From the NCBI RefSeq assembly GCF_900143015.1, contig NZ_FSRT01000001.1, positions 1,674,001 through 1,738,000 of the forward strand: 64,000 nt of DNA. Direction: 5' to 3'. This document shows positions 1 through 8,393 of this stretch, piece after piece; positions within the stretch are counted from its first letter, which is position 1; each line of letters opens with the position of its first letter. The translations under genes and the position numbers were made by a program. This stretch comes from Fibrobacter sp. UWB11 (GTDB taxonomy: Bacteria > Fibrobacterota > Fibrobacteria > Fibrobacterales > Fibrobacteraceae). The notes beneath the pieces were generated by a model, which worked only from the letters and a program-made list of their open reading frames with translations, did not search any database and was not told the DNA's origin.

Positions 1-528
1 AACGAAGCTCCGCTTACACAAATTACGCTCCACCCGCGACTCGGCAAGCAGCAATACAAAGGCGCAATTGATTTCAAATCATTTGAAAAATTTTATGAGG
101 AATGCCGCCATCCGCTCGTTTACAACGGCGACATCACAACAATTTCGCAAATTTACGAAATGGAGCGCCGCTACCCCAAACTCGCAGGTGTGATGATTGG
201 CCGCGGGTTGCTCGCACGCCCTAGCCTAGCTGCTGAATACAAAGTACAACGCGAAAATGCCGATGTTCAGGATGTTCAAGATGTTCAAGATGTTCGCAAA
301 AATTGTGCCATAAGTGAAACAGATTTCACAAACAAACTTTTTCAAATGCATCAAGCGATTTTCGACAACGCTTGCAAAACGTATCAAGGCGATAGCCAAA
401 TTCTCTCGCACGTTCAAAGTTTTTGGGAATATCTCGAGCCCAGCATTTCCAAGAAGATATTCAAGAAAATCAAAAAAGCAGGCAAACTCAGCGAATATCA
501 ACAAGCAATTATCGAGATGAGGGGATGA
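1..528 (+). CDS. tRNA-dihydrouridine synthase, C-terminal part
   Basis: The reading frame is open from the first base, so the N-terminus lies outside the window. Dus enzymes reduce uridine to dihydrouridine in tRNA using FMN and NADPH. The visible part has the end of the TIM barrel: a His-Pro-Arg stretch, then VYNGDI (around residue 42) and GVMIGRGLLARPSL (around residue 63), which match the Dus phosphate/FMN-binding strands. The tail is the helical tRNA-binding domain. A short Asp-Val-Gln repeat (DVQDVQDVQDV) sits between barrel and helical domain. The stop overlaps the ATG of the next gene (ATGA), implying translational coupling. Which Dus subfamily it is cannot be told from this part. Confidence 0.9.
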   Translation, partial: NEAPLTQITLHPRLGKQQYKGAIDFKSFEKFYEECRHPLVYNGDITTISQIYEMERRYPKLAGVMIGRGLLARPSLAAEYKVQRENADVQDVQDVQDVRKNCAISETDFTNKLFQMHQAIFDNACKTYQGDSQILSHVQSFWEYLEPSISKKIFKKIKKAGKLSEYQQAIIEMRG

Positions 529-1478
529 TTGTGAACAGCGTCTACATCGAAATCACGAACGTTTGCAATCTGAATTGCAGCTTTTGCCCATGCGGAACCA
601 CCGCAAGTAACGCGAATACTGCAGACAACAGATTTGCGGCAAACAATTCGTCGATTTCCGCAAATCGCGCGTTCATGAACTCCAAGATGTTCGAGGATTG
701 CATCGCTACCGCTCAAGAAATCGGAGCCACCAACGTATACTTTCACGTTCTCGGGGAGCCCACGCTCCACCCCGGCTTTGCGCATTACGTCAAGAAGTTA
801 GAACAAACGCCATTAAAGCTAACGCTCACGACAAACGGAACCACCATTGAGCGCACTGGCCGCCAAATTCTCACAAGCCCCGCTGTTCGCCAAGTCAACT
901 TTTCAACACACGCCTACGCCGAGCTCCCCCGCGAAAGTGCTGAGCGTTATTTGCAAAACGTCCTAGATTTCTGTAGTCTCGCGATTGTCGAGCGCCCCGA
1001 CCTCTACATCAATTTACGCTTGTGGAACGTCGGCGCAGACGAAGTCACGCCGTGGAACAGCTACATGCTAAAGCGCATCCACAAGACATTCGGTGTCGAA
1101 GTCACACCAGGGCATTTCTGCAGCCGCCACAAAAGTTTCAATATCACCGGTCGCCTCTACCTGCACGAAGACACAAGATTTGAATGGCCTAAGCCAGACG
1201 AAAGAACAAGCAAGGTCCCTGAGCCTGCCGAAGGGCCTCATCATCCTGTTGGCACATGTCGCGCGCTCGATACGCATGTGGCAATTCTTCATAACGGCCG
1301 TGTGGTCGCCTGTTGCCTCGATCATAGCGGACAAATTACACTCGGCCACATTGGTGAACAAAGCCTTGCCGAAATTTTAGAAGGTCCGCTAGCTCACAAC
1401 ATCCGCGAAGGATTTGCGCAGCACGAACTACGCCATCCCTTCTGTCAAAATTGCAATTTCTGCAAACGGTTTAAATAA
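525..1478 (+). CDS. radical SAM protein with SPASM-like C-terminus
   Basis: The N-terminus carries the radical SAM cluster motif CNLNCSFC (Cys-x3-Cys-x2-Cys, near residue 13), binding a 4Fe-4S cluster and S-adenosylmethionine. The C-terminus has CRALD, VACCLDH and a CQNCNFC group, like SPASM/twitch auxiliary cluster domains. Substrate is unknown. The start is taken as the ATG overlapping the dus stop by four bases. The more upstream in-frame start would lie deep inside dus. A short Pro/Glu-rich insertion between the barrel and the SPASM-like part is encoded by a dispersed repeat (1214-1237). Length 317 aa. Confidence 0.85.
   Translation: MIVNSVYIEITNVCNLNCSFCPCGTTASNANTADNRFAANNSSISANRAFMNSKMFEDCIATAQEIGATNVYFHVLGEPTLHPGFAHYVKKLEQTPLKLTLTTNGTTIERTGRQILTSPAVRQVNFSTHAYAELPRESAERYLQNVLDFCSLAIVERPDLYINLRLWNVGADEVTPWNSYMLKRIHKTFGVEVTPGHFCSRHKSFNITGRLYLHEDTRFEWPKPDERTSKVPEPAEGPHHPVGTCRALDTHVAILHNGRVVACCLDHSGQITLGHIGEQSLAEILEGPLAHNIREGFAQHELRHPFCQNCNFCKRFK
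1214..1237. repeat. dispersed hairpin repeat, in frame in radical SAM gene
   Basis: GGTCCCTGAGCCTGCCGAAG followed by GGCC. The ends can pair, and the sequence resembles the repeats at 11350 and in hrpB (…CTGAGC…GAAGG…). It is read in frame as VPEPAEGP, in a low-complexity loop between two conserved blocks. Confidence 0.55.
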
Positions 1479-1490
1479 GCGGCATCAAAA

Positions 1491-1985
1491 TCAATAGCAG
1501 GTTTTGTCCGTCCTTGTCGCCCATTTTTTGAAAGCAACAAGAGCCTCGTTTCGCATAAAATGATCGCACTTGATAGCACGTTTTTCGTACGGCAAATCGA
1601 GTTGATCATAAATAAAGGAATCATCAAAGTCAATAGCGGCGGCATCGGCCTTGGTATTTGCGTAGCAGATTCGCTTGACACGCGCCCAGTAAAGCGCGCT
1701 TAGGCACATCGGGCAAGGTTCACAACTTGTATAAACCGTACAGCCTTCCAAGCTGAACGTTCCAAGTTTTGCGCAAGCATTGCGAATTGCAGTCACCTCG
1801 GCATGAGCCGTCGGATCGTTATTCGGAACCACATGGTTTGTACCCGTCGCCACAACTTCACCATCCTTGACAATTACGGCTCCAAACGGGCCACCACCTT
1901 CGTCAACGTTATCTACAGACAATTGAATCGCCATTTGCATAAAACGTTTGTCTTCATCCGTAATATTCTTCAATTCTTCTTGCAT
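1491..1985 (-). CDS. nucleoside/guanine deaminase (CDA fold)
   Basis: A 164-aa zinc-dependent deaminase of the cytidine/deoxycytidylate deaminase fold. HAE at residues 61-63 supplies one zinc ligand and the proton-shuttle Glu. PCPMC (90-94) supplies the two Cys ligands. GPFGAVIV and the C-terminal FMRNEAL resemble bacterial guanine deaminases (GuaD), which convert guanine to xanthine. A tRNA adenosine deaminase (TadA) is less likely because of the N-terminal and C-terminal sequence. The start is backed by AAAGGAG five bases upstream of ATG. It converges on the radical SAM gene with a 12-bp gap. Confidence 0.85.
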   Translation of the reverse strand: MQEELKNITDEDKRFMQMAIQLSVDNVDEGGGPFGAVIVKDGEVVATGTNHVVPNNDPTAHAEVTAIRNACAKLGTFSLEGCTVYTSCEPCPMCLSALYWARVKRICYANTKADAAAIDFDDSFIYDQLDLPYEKRAIKCDHFMRNEALVAFKKWATRTDKTCY

Positions 1986-2069
1986 AAAAACTCCTTTACC
2001 TCCCTAAAATAATCAAAAACTCAAAGAAAAACAACAAAAAGAAAAATTCAAAACACGCTATTTTTCAAA

Positions 2070-2114
2070 CCACGCCCTGTCATGCCAGCCACCGAGCAGG
2101 CATCGCCTTTTTTG
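2070..2114. repeat. dispersed GTCAT-type hairpin repeat
   Basis: CTGTCATGCCAGCCACCGAG followed by CAGGCATCGCC has TGCC/GGCA arms and the GTCAT edge of the family found throughout the window. It lies in the divergent promoter region between the deaminase and the arginase-fold gene. Confidence 0.45.
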
Positions 2115-2148
2115 CCCAAGGTAGCGGATTTTTAACTATTTTTTGGCA

Positions 2149-3021
2149 ATGATGATCACGGTTCAAGACTTCACGGGCGTTTATGCCGAGCAACCCTTTA
2201 TGCAAGAACTGCGTGCCGCCGCAGAAACAAGCAAGGACATTCGCTGGCTAGACTGCACCAAAATCGTAGGAACCGACTGCTACTGTGACGATGACGCCAT
2301 CAAGGAAATCAATGAATTGATTGATAACGCTGAAAGCAACAGCAAAAGTGAATGCGACAGCATTATCGAGAATCGCGACAATTCCACAAACGACATTGCG
2401 CCGCAACCAAGTATTCACTTCTTTGATAACGGCAATTACCACTACATGAGCAAGCTCTGGACTGACAGAGTTCAAGAACCATTCACGCTCATCGTCTTCG
2501 ACCACCATCCCGATATGCAGCCGCCCCGCTTTGGCGGAATTTTAAGTTGTGGCGGTTGGGTCAAAGAAGTCCTCGACAATAACAAGTTTATTCAAAACGC
2601 AATCATCATCGGAGTCAAAGACGAACTCGTCGAAACCGTTCGCGAAGAACTTTCGCAATCCGGTGAAGCGGACATTTTAGAGAAAGTTACGTTCATCAAA
2701 GAAAGTGAACTAAGCACCCTCTCGTCTTTAATCTGTAGCGAGTTTTCGAGCATCCTCTCGTCTAATCTTTACATTTCCATCGACAAGGACGCGCTCTCGC
2801 CCACCTATGCAGCAACAAACTGGGACCAAGGCTCGCTTACACTTGACGCCCTCAAAGATTGCATCACAGCCCTTGTAACAGGTCGTAAAATTCTCGGCGT
2901 AGACATCTGCGGTGAATGCGCCCACGATTTCGAAGGCGACGAGCACCACACCGTCCAAGAAGCCGATACGCTCAACAACTCGCTCAACCGCGAACTTGTC
3001 GAGTTTTTAAAGAAGATTTAA
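2149..3021 (+). CDS. arginase-family (ureohydrolase fold) protein
   Basis: The ureohydrolase manganese-binding blocks are recognisable: NYHYMS near residue 100 (equivalent to GGDHS), FDHHPDMQ near 120 (equivalent to DAHxD) and SIDKDALSP near 208 (equivalent to SxDxDxxDP). Members hydrolyse guanidino groups (arginine, agmatine, formiminoglutamate), but the DHHPDM variant departs from classical arginase and the substrate is open. The start is one of two adjacent ATGs (2149, 2152), with no clear ribosome-binding site; a TTG at 2143 is possible. About 290 aa, usual for the fold. Confidence 0.7.
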   Translation: MMITVQDFTGVYAEQPFMQELRAAAETSKDIRWLDCTKIVGTDCYCDDDAIKEINELIDNAESNSKSECDSIIENRDNSTNDIAPQPSIHFFDNGNYHYMSKLWTDRVQEPFTLIVFDHHPDMQPPRFGGILSCGGWVKEVLDNNKFIQNAIIIGVKDELVETVREELSQSGEADILEKVTFIKESELSTLSSLICSEFSSILSSNLYISIDKDALSPTYAATNWDQGSLTLDALKDCITALVTGRKILGVDICGECAHDFEGDEHHTVQEADTLNNSLNRELVEFLKKI

Positions 3022-3042
3022 ACTAAGCGTAAAATCAAGAGA

Positions 3043-4239
3043 TTATCCTTCAGTTTCTACCTTTTTTTCTGAATGCTCGTGTTCATAGAGAACCTTCTGC
3101 ATTTCTATTTCACGAGCAAGTTCTTCCTTAGATGGCAAATATGTCAAATACTTGGCAGCGTACATACGCTTATTTGTTGCAAGCGTTGAAAATCTTGCCA
3201 CATCAGCATTGGTTTCTGAACAAAGAATCACACCGACAGTCGGGTTATCCCCCGTATTCCTTTTATAGGTGTCATATAGCCTGAGATACATATCCATTTG
3301 ACCAACATCTTCGTACGAGATTTTTGTGGTTTTCAGGTCAATCAAGACAAAGCACTTTAAAATGTAGTTATAGAATATCAAATCAATATAATAGTCATCT
3401 TCGTCTGTATGGATATGCTGCTGGCGCCCAACAAAGGCATATCCCTTCCCCATTTCCATTAGGAATTTCTGTAAGTGGTTCAAAATTGTACTTTCCAGGG
3501 TTGATTCAGTCAATGCAGCATCCTGATTGAGTCCCAAGAACTCAACAATCAATGGATTCTTAATAAACTCAGAACTATCTTTCTGATAATCGGCTGTCAA
3601 AGTCTTCATTTCCCTGACAACAAGTACTCTCTTAGCCTTCGGTGTTTGCATCAAGCGATAGTAATATTGCGAGGCAATATTGCGTTTTAAAGTGCGATAA
3701 TCCCATTGTTCTGCAGCCGCTTCCTGCATATACCACTGACGAGCATCAAGGTCAGGCACACGCATCAGACTTTCGTAATGGCTCCAAGATAATTGAGGAA
3801 GCAAAGGCTGTTCTATCATTGAAGATTCAGCAACATGCGATTCCATTTTTCCTAATTTTACGGATTTAGCAGGCAAAGCCTGCTGAATCTTTACTATTTC
3901 TTTTTTAAATTCAGCAGGCAATGCCTGCTGAATTTGCAGAAATTTAAACAAACAATAAAATTTTCTAAAATTCCTAAGTTGCGTCTCAGAAAAACCATTA
4001 CCAAAATTTTCGGTTAACGAAGCTGAAGCTTCTTCAATAATTCGTTTCCCATAATCCGCCCTAGCTTTACCTTGCTGTTCTTGCTCCACGATTCGCCAAC
4101 CTAGTAGCCAGTTACAAGCCACCTGCATCAAGTTTGCTGCACGAAAACTCATTTTTCGAGCAGTCGAAACAATAGACCGCAAATCAGCGATATAGTTTTC
4201 GCTATCAGTTTTTCTTTTCTTAATTTCTCTAGATTTCAT
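3043..4239 (-). CDS. DUF1016 / YhcG-family PD-(D/E)XK nuclease
   Basis: The N-terminal half has the DUF1016 helical domain, with the typical GWRIVEQEQQGKARADYGKR and FSETQLRNFRKFY segments. The C-terminal half has the nuclease domain, with YYIDLIFYN followed by FVLIDLKT (D…DLK active site) and GVILC. Such proteins are linked to restriction-modification and defence loci, with unproven function. The start is the ATG preceded by TGGAGG five bases upstream; an earlier ATG overlaps that site. Between the domains the protein contains QIQQALPAE and KIQQALPAK, encoded by two palindromes (3907-3935 and 3868-3884). Confidence 0.85.
   Translation of the reverse strand: MKSREIKKRKTDSENYIADLRSIVSTARKMSFRAANLMQVACNWLLGWRIVEQEQQGKARADYGKRIIEEASASLTENFGNGFSETQLRNFRKFYCLFKFLQIQQALPAEFKKEIVKIQQALPAKSVKLGKMESHVAESSMIEQPLLPQLSWSHYESLMRVPDLDARQWYMQEAAAEQWDYRTLKRNIASQYYYRLMQTPKAKRVLVVREMKTLTADYQKDSSEFIKNPLIVEFLGLNQDAALTESTLESTILNHLQKFLMEMGKGYAFVGRQQHIHTDEDDYYIDLIFYNYILKCFVLIDLKTTKISYEDVGQMDMYLRLYDTYKRNTGDNPTVGVILCSETNADVARFSTLATNKRMYAAKYLTYLPSKEELAREIEMQKVLYEHEHSEKKVETEG
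3868..3884. repeat. in-frame palindrome, copy 1
   Basis: AGCAGGC-AAA-GCCTGCT, perfect 7-bp arms, inside the DUF1016 gene. On the coding strand it reads QQALPA. It is closely related to the longer palindrome 23 bp away. Confidence 0.8.
3907..3935. repeat. in-frame palindrome, copy 2 (29 bp, perfect)
   Basis: AAATTCAGCAGGCA, one central base, then the exact reverse complement. It lies inside the DUF1016 gene and encodes IQQALPAEF. The perfect 14-bp arms are far longer than coding constraint would produce. Confidence 0.9.
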
Positions 4240-4312
4240 TTCAGCCTCCATTTTGCCGCATTTTACGGCTGTTAGATTTTAGAGGCGTTCCCTTATTCCA
4301 AAATTTCAGAAT

Positions 4313-4348
4313 AAAAAAACGCATTTCTCCATTCGACAGAGAAACACG
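4313..4348 (-). terminator. Rho-independent terminator
   Basis: Read on the minus strand: a ten-pair stem (two G-U pairs) around TGTCGAATG, then seven T. It would stop transcription coming from the pectate lyase and phosphatase remnant before the DUF1016 gene. The rest of 4240-4440 is AT-rich and shows no gene. Confidence 0.7.
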
Positions 4349-4440
4349 TTATGCATTAATGTACCTAATATTAAAATATCTGGCTAGGGGTGCAATAAAA
4401 TTTTACATAATCAAGAAATTCTAAACCACAAAATTGTCAT

Positions 4441-4731
4441 TCATCTTTTCTTAGCAACAAGTCTCTTAAATTCCGCACGGGCCTTGCGCATATCAGCATT
4501 GAAAGAATCATCTGCATGCAAGCGTGCATAGCATCCTGAAATTATCAACTTTGAAGCATCTACATCGCTTTGCCAATGGAAGCCAGCTATCACGCGGCTT
4601 TGCCCCCACTCGTAGCCGAACTTCAGCAATGCATCTTGAGCAGCAGGGTTAATTTCGGCAAGCAAGAGTGCCATCGCCCACCCGCGAACCGTATGGCTCG
4701 ACGGAAACGACCCCGTATTTCGATGTTCTTT
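4441..4731 (-). pseudogene. PAP2 / class A acid phosphatase, C-terminal remnant
   Basis: About 95 residues are open. They contain GSFPSSHTVRGWAMALLLAE and SRVIAGFHWQSDVDA, the second and third phosphatase motifs of bacterial class A non-specific acid phosphatases (usual PSGH and SRxxxxxHxxxD). The catalytic His and Asp are kept, but PSGH is PSSH. A stop codon (4732-4734) lies immediately upstream in frame and AT-rich sequence follows, so the signal peptide and first motif are missing. No start or ribosome-binding site is visible. A decayed gene is the simplest reading. Confidence 0.75.
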
Positions 4732-4841
4732 TTATTTTTGACAACACAAAATACAAAGAAACAAAAAATTCTTTGAAAAGAATCATTGATTCAAATGTAT
4801 TTGCATAAGCGGTCATGCATTCCAGCGCGGCACCCCCATTT

Positions 4842-6545
4842 CTACTTCACTGCAATAAACTTGCGGCGTTCCGTATTTGCGCTCTTCAGCTGCATCACAT
4901 ACAAGCCAGCAGGCAGTCCGCGGGTCATCCATGCGACATCGCCGACTTTCGCAGATTCAACGTCCATGCGGCGCACCAGCGAGCCCTTCGTATCGAAAAT
5001 GCTAACGCGATAGGCGCTTGGCACGACCTTTGCTGCCGTCGAACGCAAATTTGCAAAGTGAATCGATGTAGGATTATCCTTCGTCGTATCTTTTTCCGCG
5101 GCCTTCACAAGCGTCACATCGAACTGATCGATGTTCGGGCCGTCATTACCGCCAACAGTTGCAAATTTCACGGCATTTTCGCCTGCAGCAAGGCTAATCA
5201 AGACTTCAGCCGTTTCCCAGACAGTCCAGCCACCAGTTGCCTTGAAAGATGTTGTTGCAGTATCCAACCCCGCGCTCACCGTCAACGAACGCGCTTCACT
5301 CGAGCCATTTGCAAAATCGACATCGAATTTGTATTGACCTGCGGTATCGACTTTCACATTTACAACAACATCTCCGCCCTTATCAAAATTCACGTAACCG
5401 TCACCATGATAACCGCCATTGCTACTTTCTGAAACGCCACCTGTAATCACGCCTTTTTCGGCCTGATATTGCTTATCGGGTGTCGGCGGCTCCGGTTCCA
5501 CATAATTCGCATCACATTCTGTCGGGCTTTTGAGCGTTGCACCCGCATTCGCTTTCACCGCAGCCTCGACTTCACTTGCCTTGAGCATAAAACTCGTGTA
5601 TTCATACGGCGGCGTAAAAGATGTTCCCGTTCCCTTTGTATTGCCGGAGCAGTTCGTGAAAATGTTGTCTATAACTTCATTTACGCCCGTTCCATTGGCG
5701 TTACCCGTATAAATCGGATTCGATTCGTTGATGAACACATTCCTTTCGGTGCGCACTTTGCACATGTGACCTGCCGAAACACCAAGCACGTCCGTGCCGT
5801 TCGTAATGCTAGCATCTCCCGTTAAAAGGTTGTTTACCATATGCACATTTCCGTAGCGGCAACGCGGTTTGCGCTGGTTTGCAGCCTTCCACCAGTTGAA
5901 CATATAAGTCACGTTCAACTTGCCTTCACTTACAGGTTCATTATCTGAACTTCCAATGAGGTTCGAGAGGTTGTGCGTACTCTTTTTCTTATAACCGAAT
6001 ATACACCACGTAAACGTTACGTTATCAGAACCTTTCACCACGTCAGCGTTGCCATCTTGACCATCCCAAAATTCGCAATGGTCAATCCAGATGTTCTTTG
6101 ATTCGCCTTCAATCGTGAGGTTATCCCACGCCTGGTCCGCATTACTACCCGGCCCTTGAATCACGATATTACGAACGATAATGTTCGATGCCTTGCTCGT
6201 AATATGAATGGGAGCCTTCAAAAGTGTTCCCGGCTTAAGACCGATAATCGTCTTGTTCGAAGCGGTAATGTTCAAGCGACTGCCCGACGTTCCACTCCAG
6301 CCATCGCCAAGCGTACCGTCAATGTAAATCACACGCGGAGAAGAATCCTTCGCGTACTTTTGCAAATCGGAGAACGTTTTTACAACAATAGGAGTTGCAT
6401 TCCCGCCACCGGTCACTTCAAACGCTGTAGAAGTACGACCCGAACGAGTCGCCCAGCCAATCGGCTTGCACTGATCCACCGCAGCAGAAGCACAAACCGC
6501 AAACGCACACAACGTTACCAAGACTTTGTTAAAACACTTTTTCAT
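4842..6545 (-). CDS. secreted pectate lyase (PL1) with CBM and T9SS-like tail
   Basis: A signal peptide (MKKCFNKVLVTLCAFAVCAS) leads into a PL1 parallel beta-helix. WIDHCEFWDGQ and the RKPRCRYGNVHMVNN segment match the PL1 calcium-binding and catalytic Arg region. Residues of about 355-490 form a CBM6/35-like beta-sandwich (YQAEKG…GYVNFDKGGDV). The last 70 residues resemble a Por-type sorting tail (VSIFDTKGSLVRR…GLPAGLYVMQL…KFIAVK). It would cleave polygalacturonate by beta-elimination outside the cell. The start is the ATG with AAAGGAG six bases upstream; an ATG six codons earlier lacks one. 567 aa. Confidence 0.92.
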   Translation of the reverse strand: MKKCFNKVLVTLCAFAVCASAAVDQCKPIGWATRSGRTSTAFEVTGGGNATPIVVKTFSDLQKYAKDSSPRVIYIDGTLGDGWSGTSGSRLNITASNKTIIGLKPGTLLKAPIHITSKASNIIVRNIVIQGPGSNADQAWDNLTIEGESKNIWIDHCEFWDGQDGNADVVKGSDNVTFTWCIFGYKKKSTHNLSNLIGSSDNEPVSEGKLNVTYMFNWWKAANQRKPRCRYGNVHMVNNLLTGDASITNGTDVLGVSAGHMCKVRTERNVFINESNPIYTGNANGTGVNEVIDNIFTNCSGNTKGTGTSFTPPYEYTSFMLKASEVEAAVKANAGATLKSPTECDANYVEPEPPTPDKQYQAEKGVITGGVSESSNGGYHGDGYVNFDKGGDVVVNVKVDTAGQYKFDVDFANGSSEARSLTVSAGLDTATTSFKATGGWTVWETAEVLISLAAGENAVKFATVGGNDGPNIDQFDVTLVKAAEKDTTKDNPTSIHFANLRSTAAKVVPSAYRVSIFDTKGSLVRRMDVESAKVGDVAWMTRGLPAGLYVMQLKSANTERRKFIAVK

Positions 6546-6579
6546 CTCACACTCCTTTATCAATCCTAAAAATTCACTG

Positions 6580-6605
6580 GATTCTTCGCGATGCTCCGAA
6601 TGACG
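6580..6605. repeat. dispersed GATTCTTCG…GAATGACG repeat
   Basis: An intergenic copy between the CE6 esterase and pectate lyase genes. The arms GATTC/GAATG and the terminal TGACG follow the family pattern. Confidence 0.55.
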
Positions 6606-6632
6606 TGCTTGGTTAAACGGACTAAACGCTTG

Positions 6633-8174
6633 TCATCTAGCAACCGCTTTTACATACAAATTCTTCATTCCCTTGACCTTCATTTTTGCTTGTTGCATCG
6701 CATCGTTTGCATTTAACGCGCGAACAGTTCCAACACAAACGCCCATCGGGTCAAAGACCATATAATTGCGCGGTTCAGCCTTCGCTTGCAAGCGACCACG
6801 AGCAATAGGCAAAGATTCACCTACAAATTCAATCCAGTCAATATTGACATAATTTCCGGTAATCAAAATCTTGAGAACGTGCGGACCTTCGGTCAAATCA
6901 ACAGTCCCAACATCGACTGTTTCGTAGGTTTTCCAATCCTCGCCCGTCTTGGACGCAACAAAAGCAGAACCAAGTTCCTTGTCGTCGAGCAAAAGCTGGA
7001 ATCCCGACGTTTCAGAACCCGAAGCGTACCGCGCCCTGATCTTGTATGTTTCAGTTCTCTTGACATTCACGGAATATTCCAACCATTCGCCTTCCATGGT
7101 ATAGCCCACAGCGTAGCCATCCGCGATTTCTTCGATATCTACGCCATCATTACGGTAAACTTTGCCCTTGTTTTCGGAATCGTCATCCTTGTACGAACTG
7201 TTACCGCTCCCGACTCCCGTAATATCGTAGTTTTCGGCTTGAATTTTCCCAGGTATCACGGCAGCATCACCGGCCACCGCTTCGCCATTCTCGATTTTTC
7301 CGAACGGCTGTTGCGGCACAGGTTCCACAGGAGTACGAACAACAGCTTTGAGCATTTGTTCTGCATAGCGCTTACCAAATGTCACATAGGCATCGTGATT
7401 AAAATGGTAGCGGTCTACCCCGTTTCCGCCAAGATTTTCAGAAGTCGCATAATAGGTATTGTCCATCGTATTCGGGAGTTTCGAAACGCGGTCAGAATAG
7501 CAGCAACCATCGCGCAAAAGTTCACCCGCCACAAACGGCACCGTATCCGAACTCATGTCAAGCGCTTTCAAAATATCGTCACGAGTTTTCTTCACAATTT
7601 TCGGCCAATCCGAATAACCGCCATCCGTTTCACCCTGGTGGAAAATAAAACCTTTAATAACGCCGACTTCTTTTGCTTTCTTGGCGATGTCCACAATCGT
7701 CTTGTAAACGTTTCCGTCGCTTGCATATTCCTTGGCGTAGTTTTGGAGCCAACCTTCAGCCGTCGAAAGGTAACTTGCATACTGGTCTTTATCAAACAAC
7801 TTAATACTAGCGCCACCCACTGCGACAGGAATAATACCAATAGTCACATCAGGCATGCTGTCGGCCATCGTACGGCCAAACCAGTCCGCAATAGAAATTG
7901 TATTGCCGCAGTTAAACAGCGAAGGCACCGCCGGATAAACCTCGCCCAACGTATTACGACCTTTGCCCGAGCACTTTTGCGTTGCAAAAATCTTGAAGCG
8001 CGGATGCTCCGCCTTATCTGCACTTTGAGCATCTGCTGTGCCGCCCATATTGGACTGGCCATAGGCAATATAAATGTGAAAATTGGGGTCCGGAGCCGCA
8101 TGGAGCGTACCGAACAGAGAAATACCGAGGGCAAAAGCCATCCCAGCAAGAGTTTTAGAATATCCCACAAACAT
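6633..8174 (-). CDS. secreted CE6 carbohydrate esterase with CBM6 and basic C-terminal module
   Basis: A signal peptide ends near AAPDP. The CE6 domain follows: YGQSNMGG carries the nucleophile Ser, FHQGETDG the oxyanion/second block and RYHFNHDAY the catalytic His. Such enzymes remove acetyl groups from xylan or related polymers. A CBM6-like module (about residues 300-435: IPGKIQAENYD…IDWIEFVG) binds polysaccharide. The last 50 residues are Lys/Arg-rich, like the short basic module on secreted Fibrobacter enzymes. The start ATG has AAGGGA upstream; an in-frame upstream extension lacks signal-peptide character. With the pectate lyase 87 bp downstream it forms a cell-wall deconstruction pair. 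Confidence 0.9.
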   Translation of the reverse strand: MFVGYSKTLAGMAFALGISLFGTLHAAPDPNFHIYIAYGQSNMGGTADAQSADKAEHPRFKIFATQKCSGKGRNTLGEVYPAVPSLFNCGNTISIADWFGRTMADSMPDVTIGIIPVAVGGASIKLFDKDQYASYLSTAEGWLQNYAKEYASDGNVYKTIVDIAKKAKEVGVIKGFIFHQGETDGGYSDWPKIVKKTRDDILKALDMSSDTVPFVAGELLRDGCCYSDRVSKLPNTMDNTYYATSENLGGNGVDRYHFNHDAYVTFGKRYAEQMLKAVVRTPVEPVPQQPFGKIENGEAVAGDAAVIPGKIQAENYDITGVGSGNSSYKDDDSENKGKVYRNDGVDIEEIADGYAVGYTMEGEWLEYSVNVKRTETYKIRARYASGSETSGFQLLLDDKELGSAFVASKTGEDWKTYETVDVGTVDLTEGPHVLKILITGNYVNIDWIEFVGESLPIARGRLQAKAEPRNYMVFDPMGVCVGTVRALNANDAMQQAKMKVKGMKNLYVKAVAR

Positions 8175-8192
8175 GTAAAATCCCTTTTTAGA

Positions 8193-8209
8193 ATTACACC
8201 TAGTGTAAT
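8193..8209. promoter_or_regulatory. candidate operator upstream of CE6 gene
   Basis: ATTACAC-CTA-GTGTAAT, perfect 7-bp arms, 19 bases upstream of the esterase ATG. On the minus strand it abuts a weak promoter-like pair (TTGCAA, 16 bp, TAGATT), so a bound repressor would cover the start of transcription. Confidence 0.5.
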
Positions 8210-8274
8210 CTATAATCTTGAGCCGAGATTGCAACCACTGCGCCAAGCATTTTTCTAGACAATTTGTCAAAGGC

Positions 8275-8293
8275 TTGACTCAACTTTGGTCAA
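8275..8293. promoter_or_regulatory. inverted repeat in divergent CE6/hisC intergenic region
   Basis: TTGAC-N9-GTCAA, midway between the two divergent genes. It could be a regulator site for either gene. Only the symmetry supports this. Confidence 0.3.
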
Positions 8294-8355
8294 CAAAGGT
8301 TCTTCATTTTCAAACCGAATATAAAAAAATGCTATTATTCCTTTCAGAACATCAA

Positions 8356-8390
8356 TCAACTAATAACTATTGACTAAAAACCAACAACTA
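8356..8390 (+). repeat. degenerate heptamer tract before hisC
   Basis: Five consecutive 7-base units, TCAACTA ATAACTA TTGACTA AAAACCA ACAACTA (consensus NNRACYA), end three bases before the hisC ATG, where a ribosome-binding site would be expected. A longer tract with the same consensus and orientation lies upstream of pcrA (58748-58845). Confidence 0.7.
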
Positions 8391-8393
8391 AAA

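Noticed and set aside
6786-8258. 490-codon open frame on the plus strand
   Set aside because: It lies antisense to the well-supported CE6 esterase; composition is Arg/Ile/Phe-rich with no domain and no ribosome-binding site.
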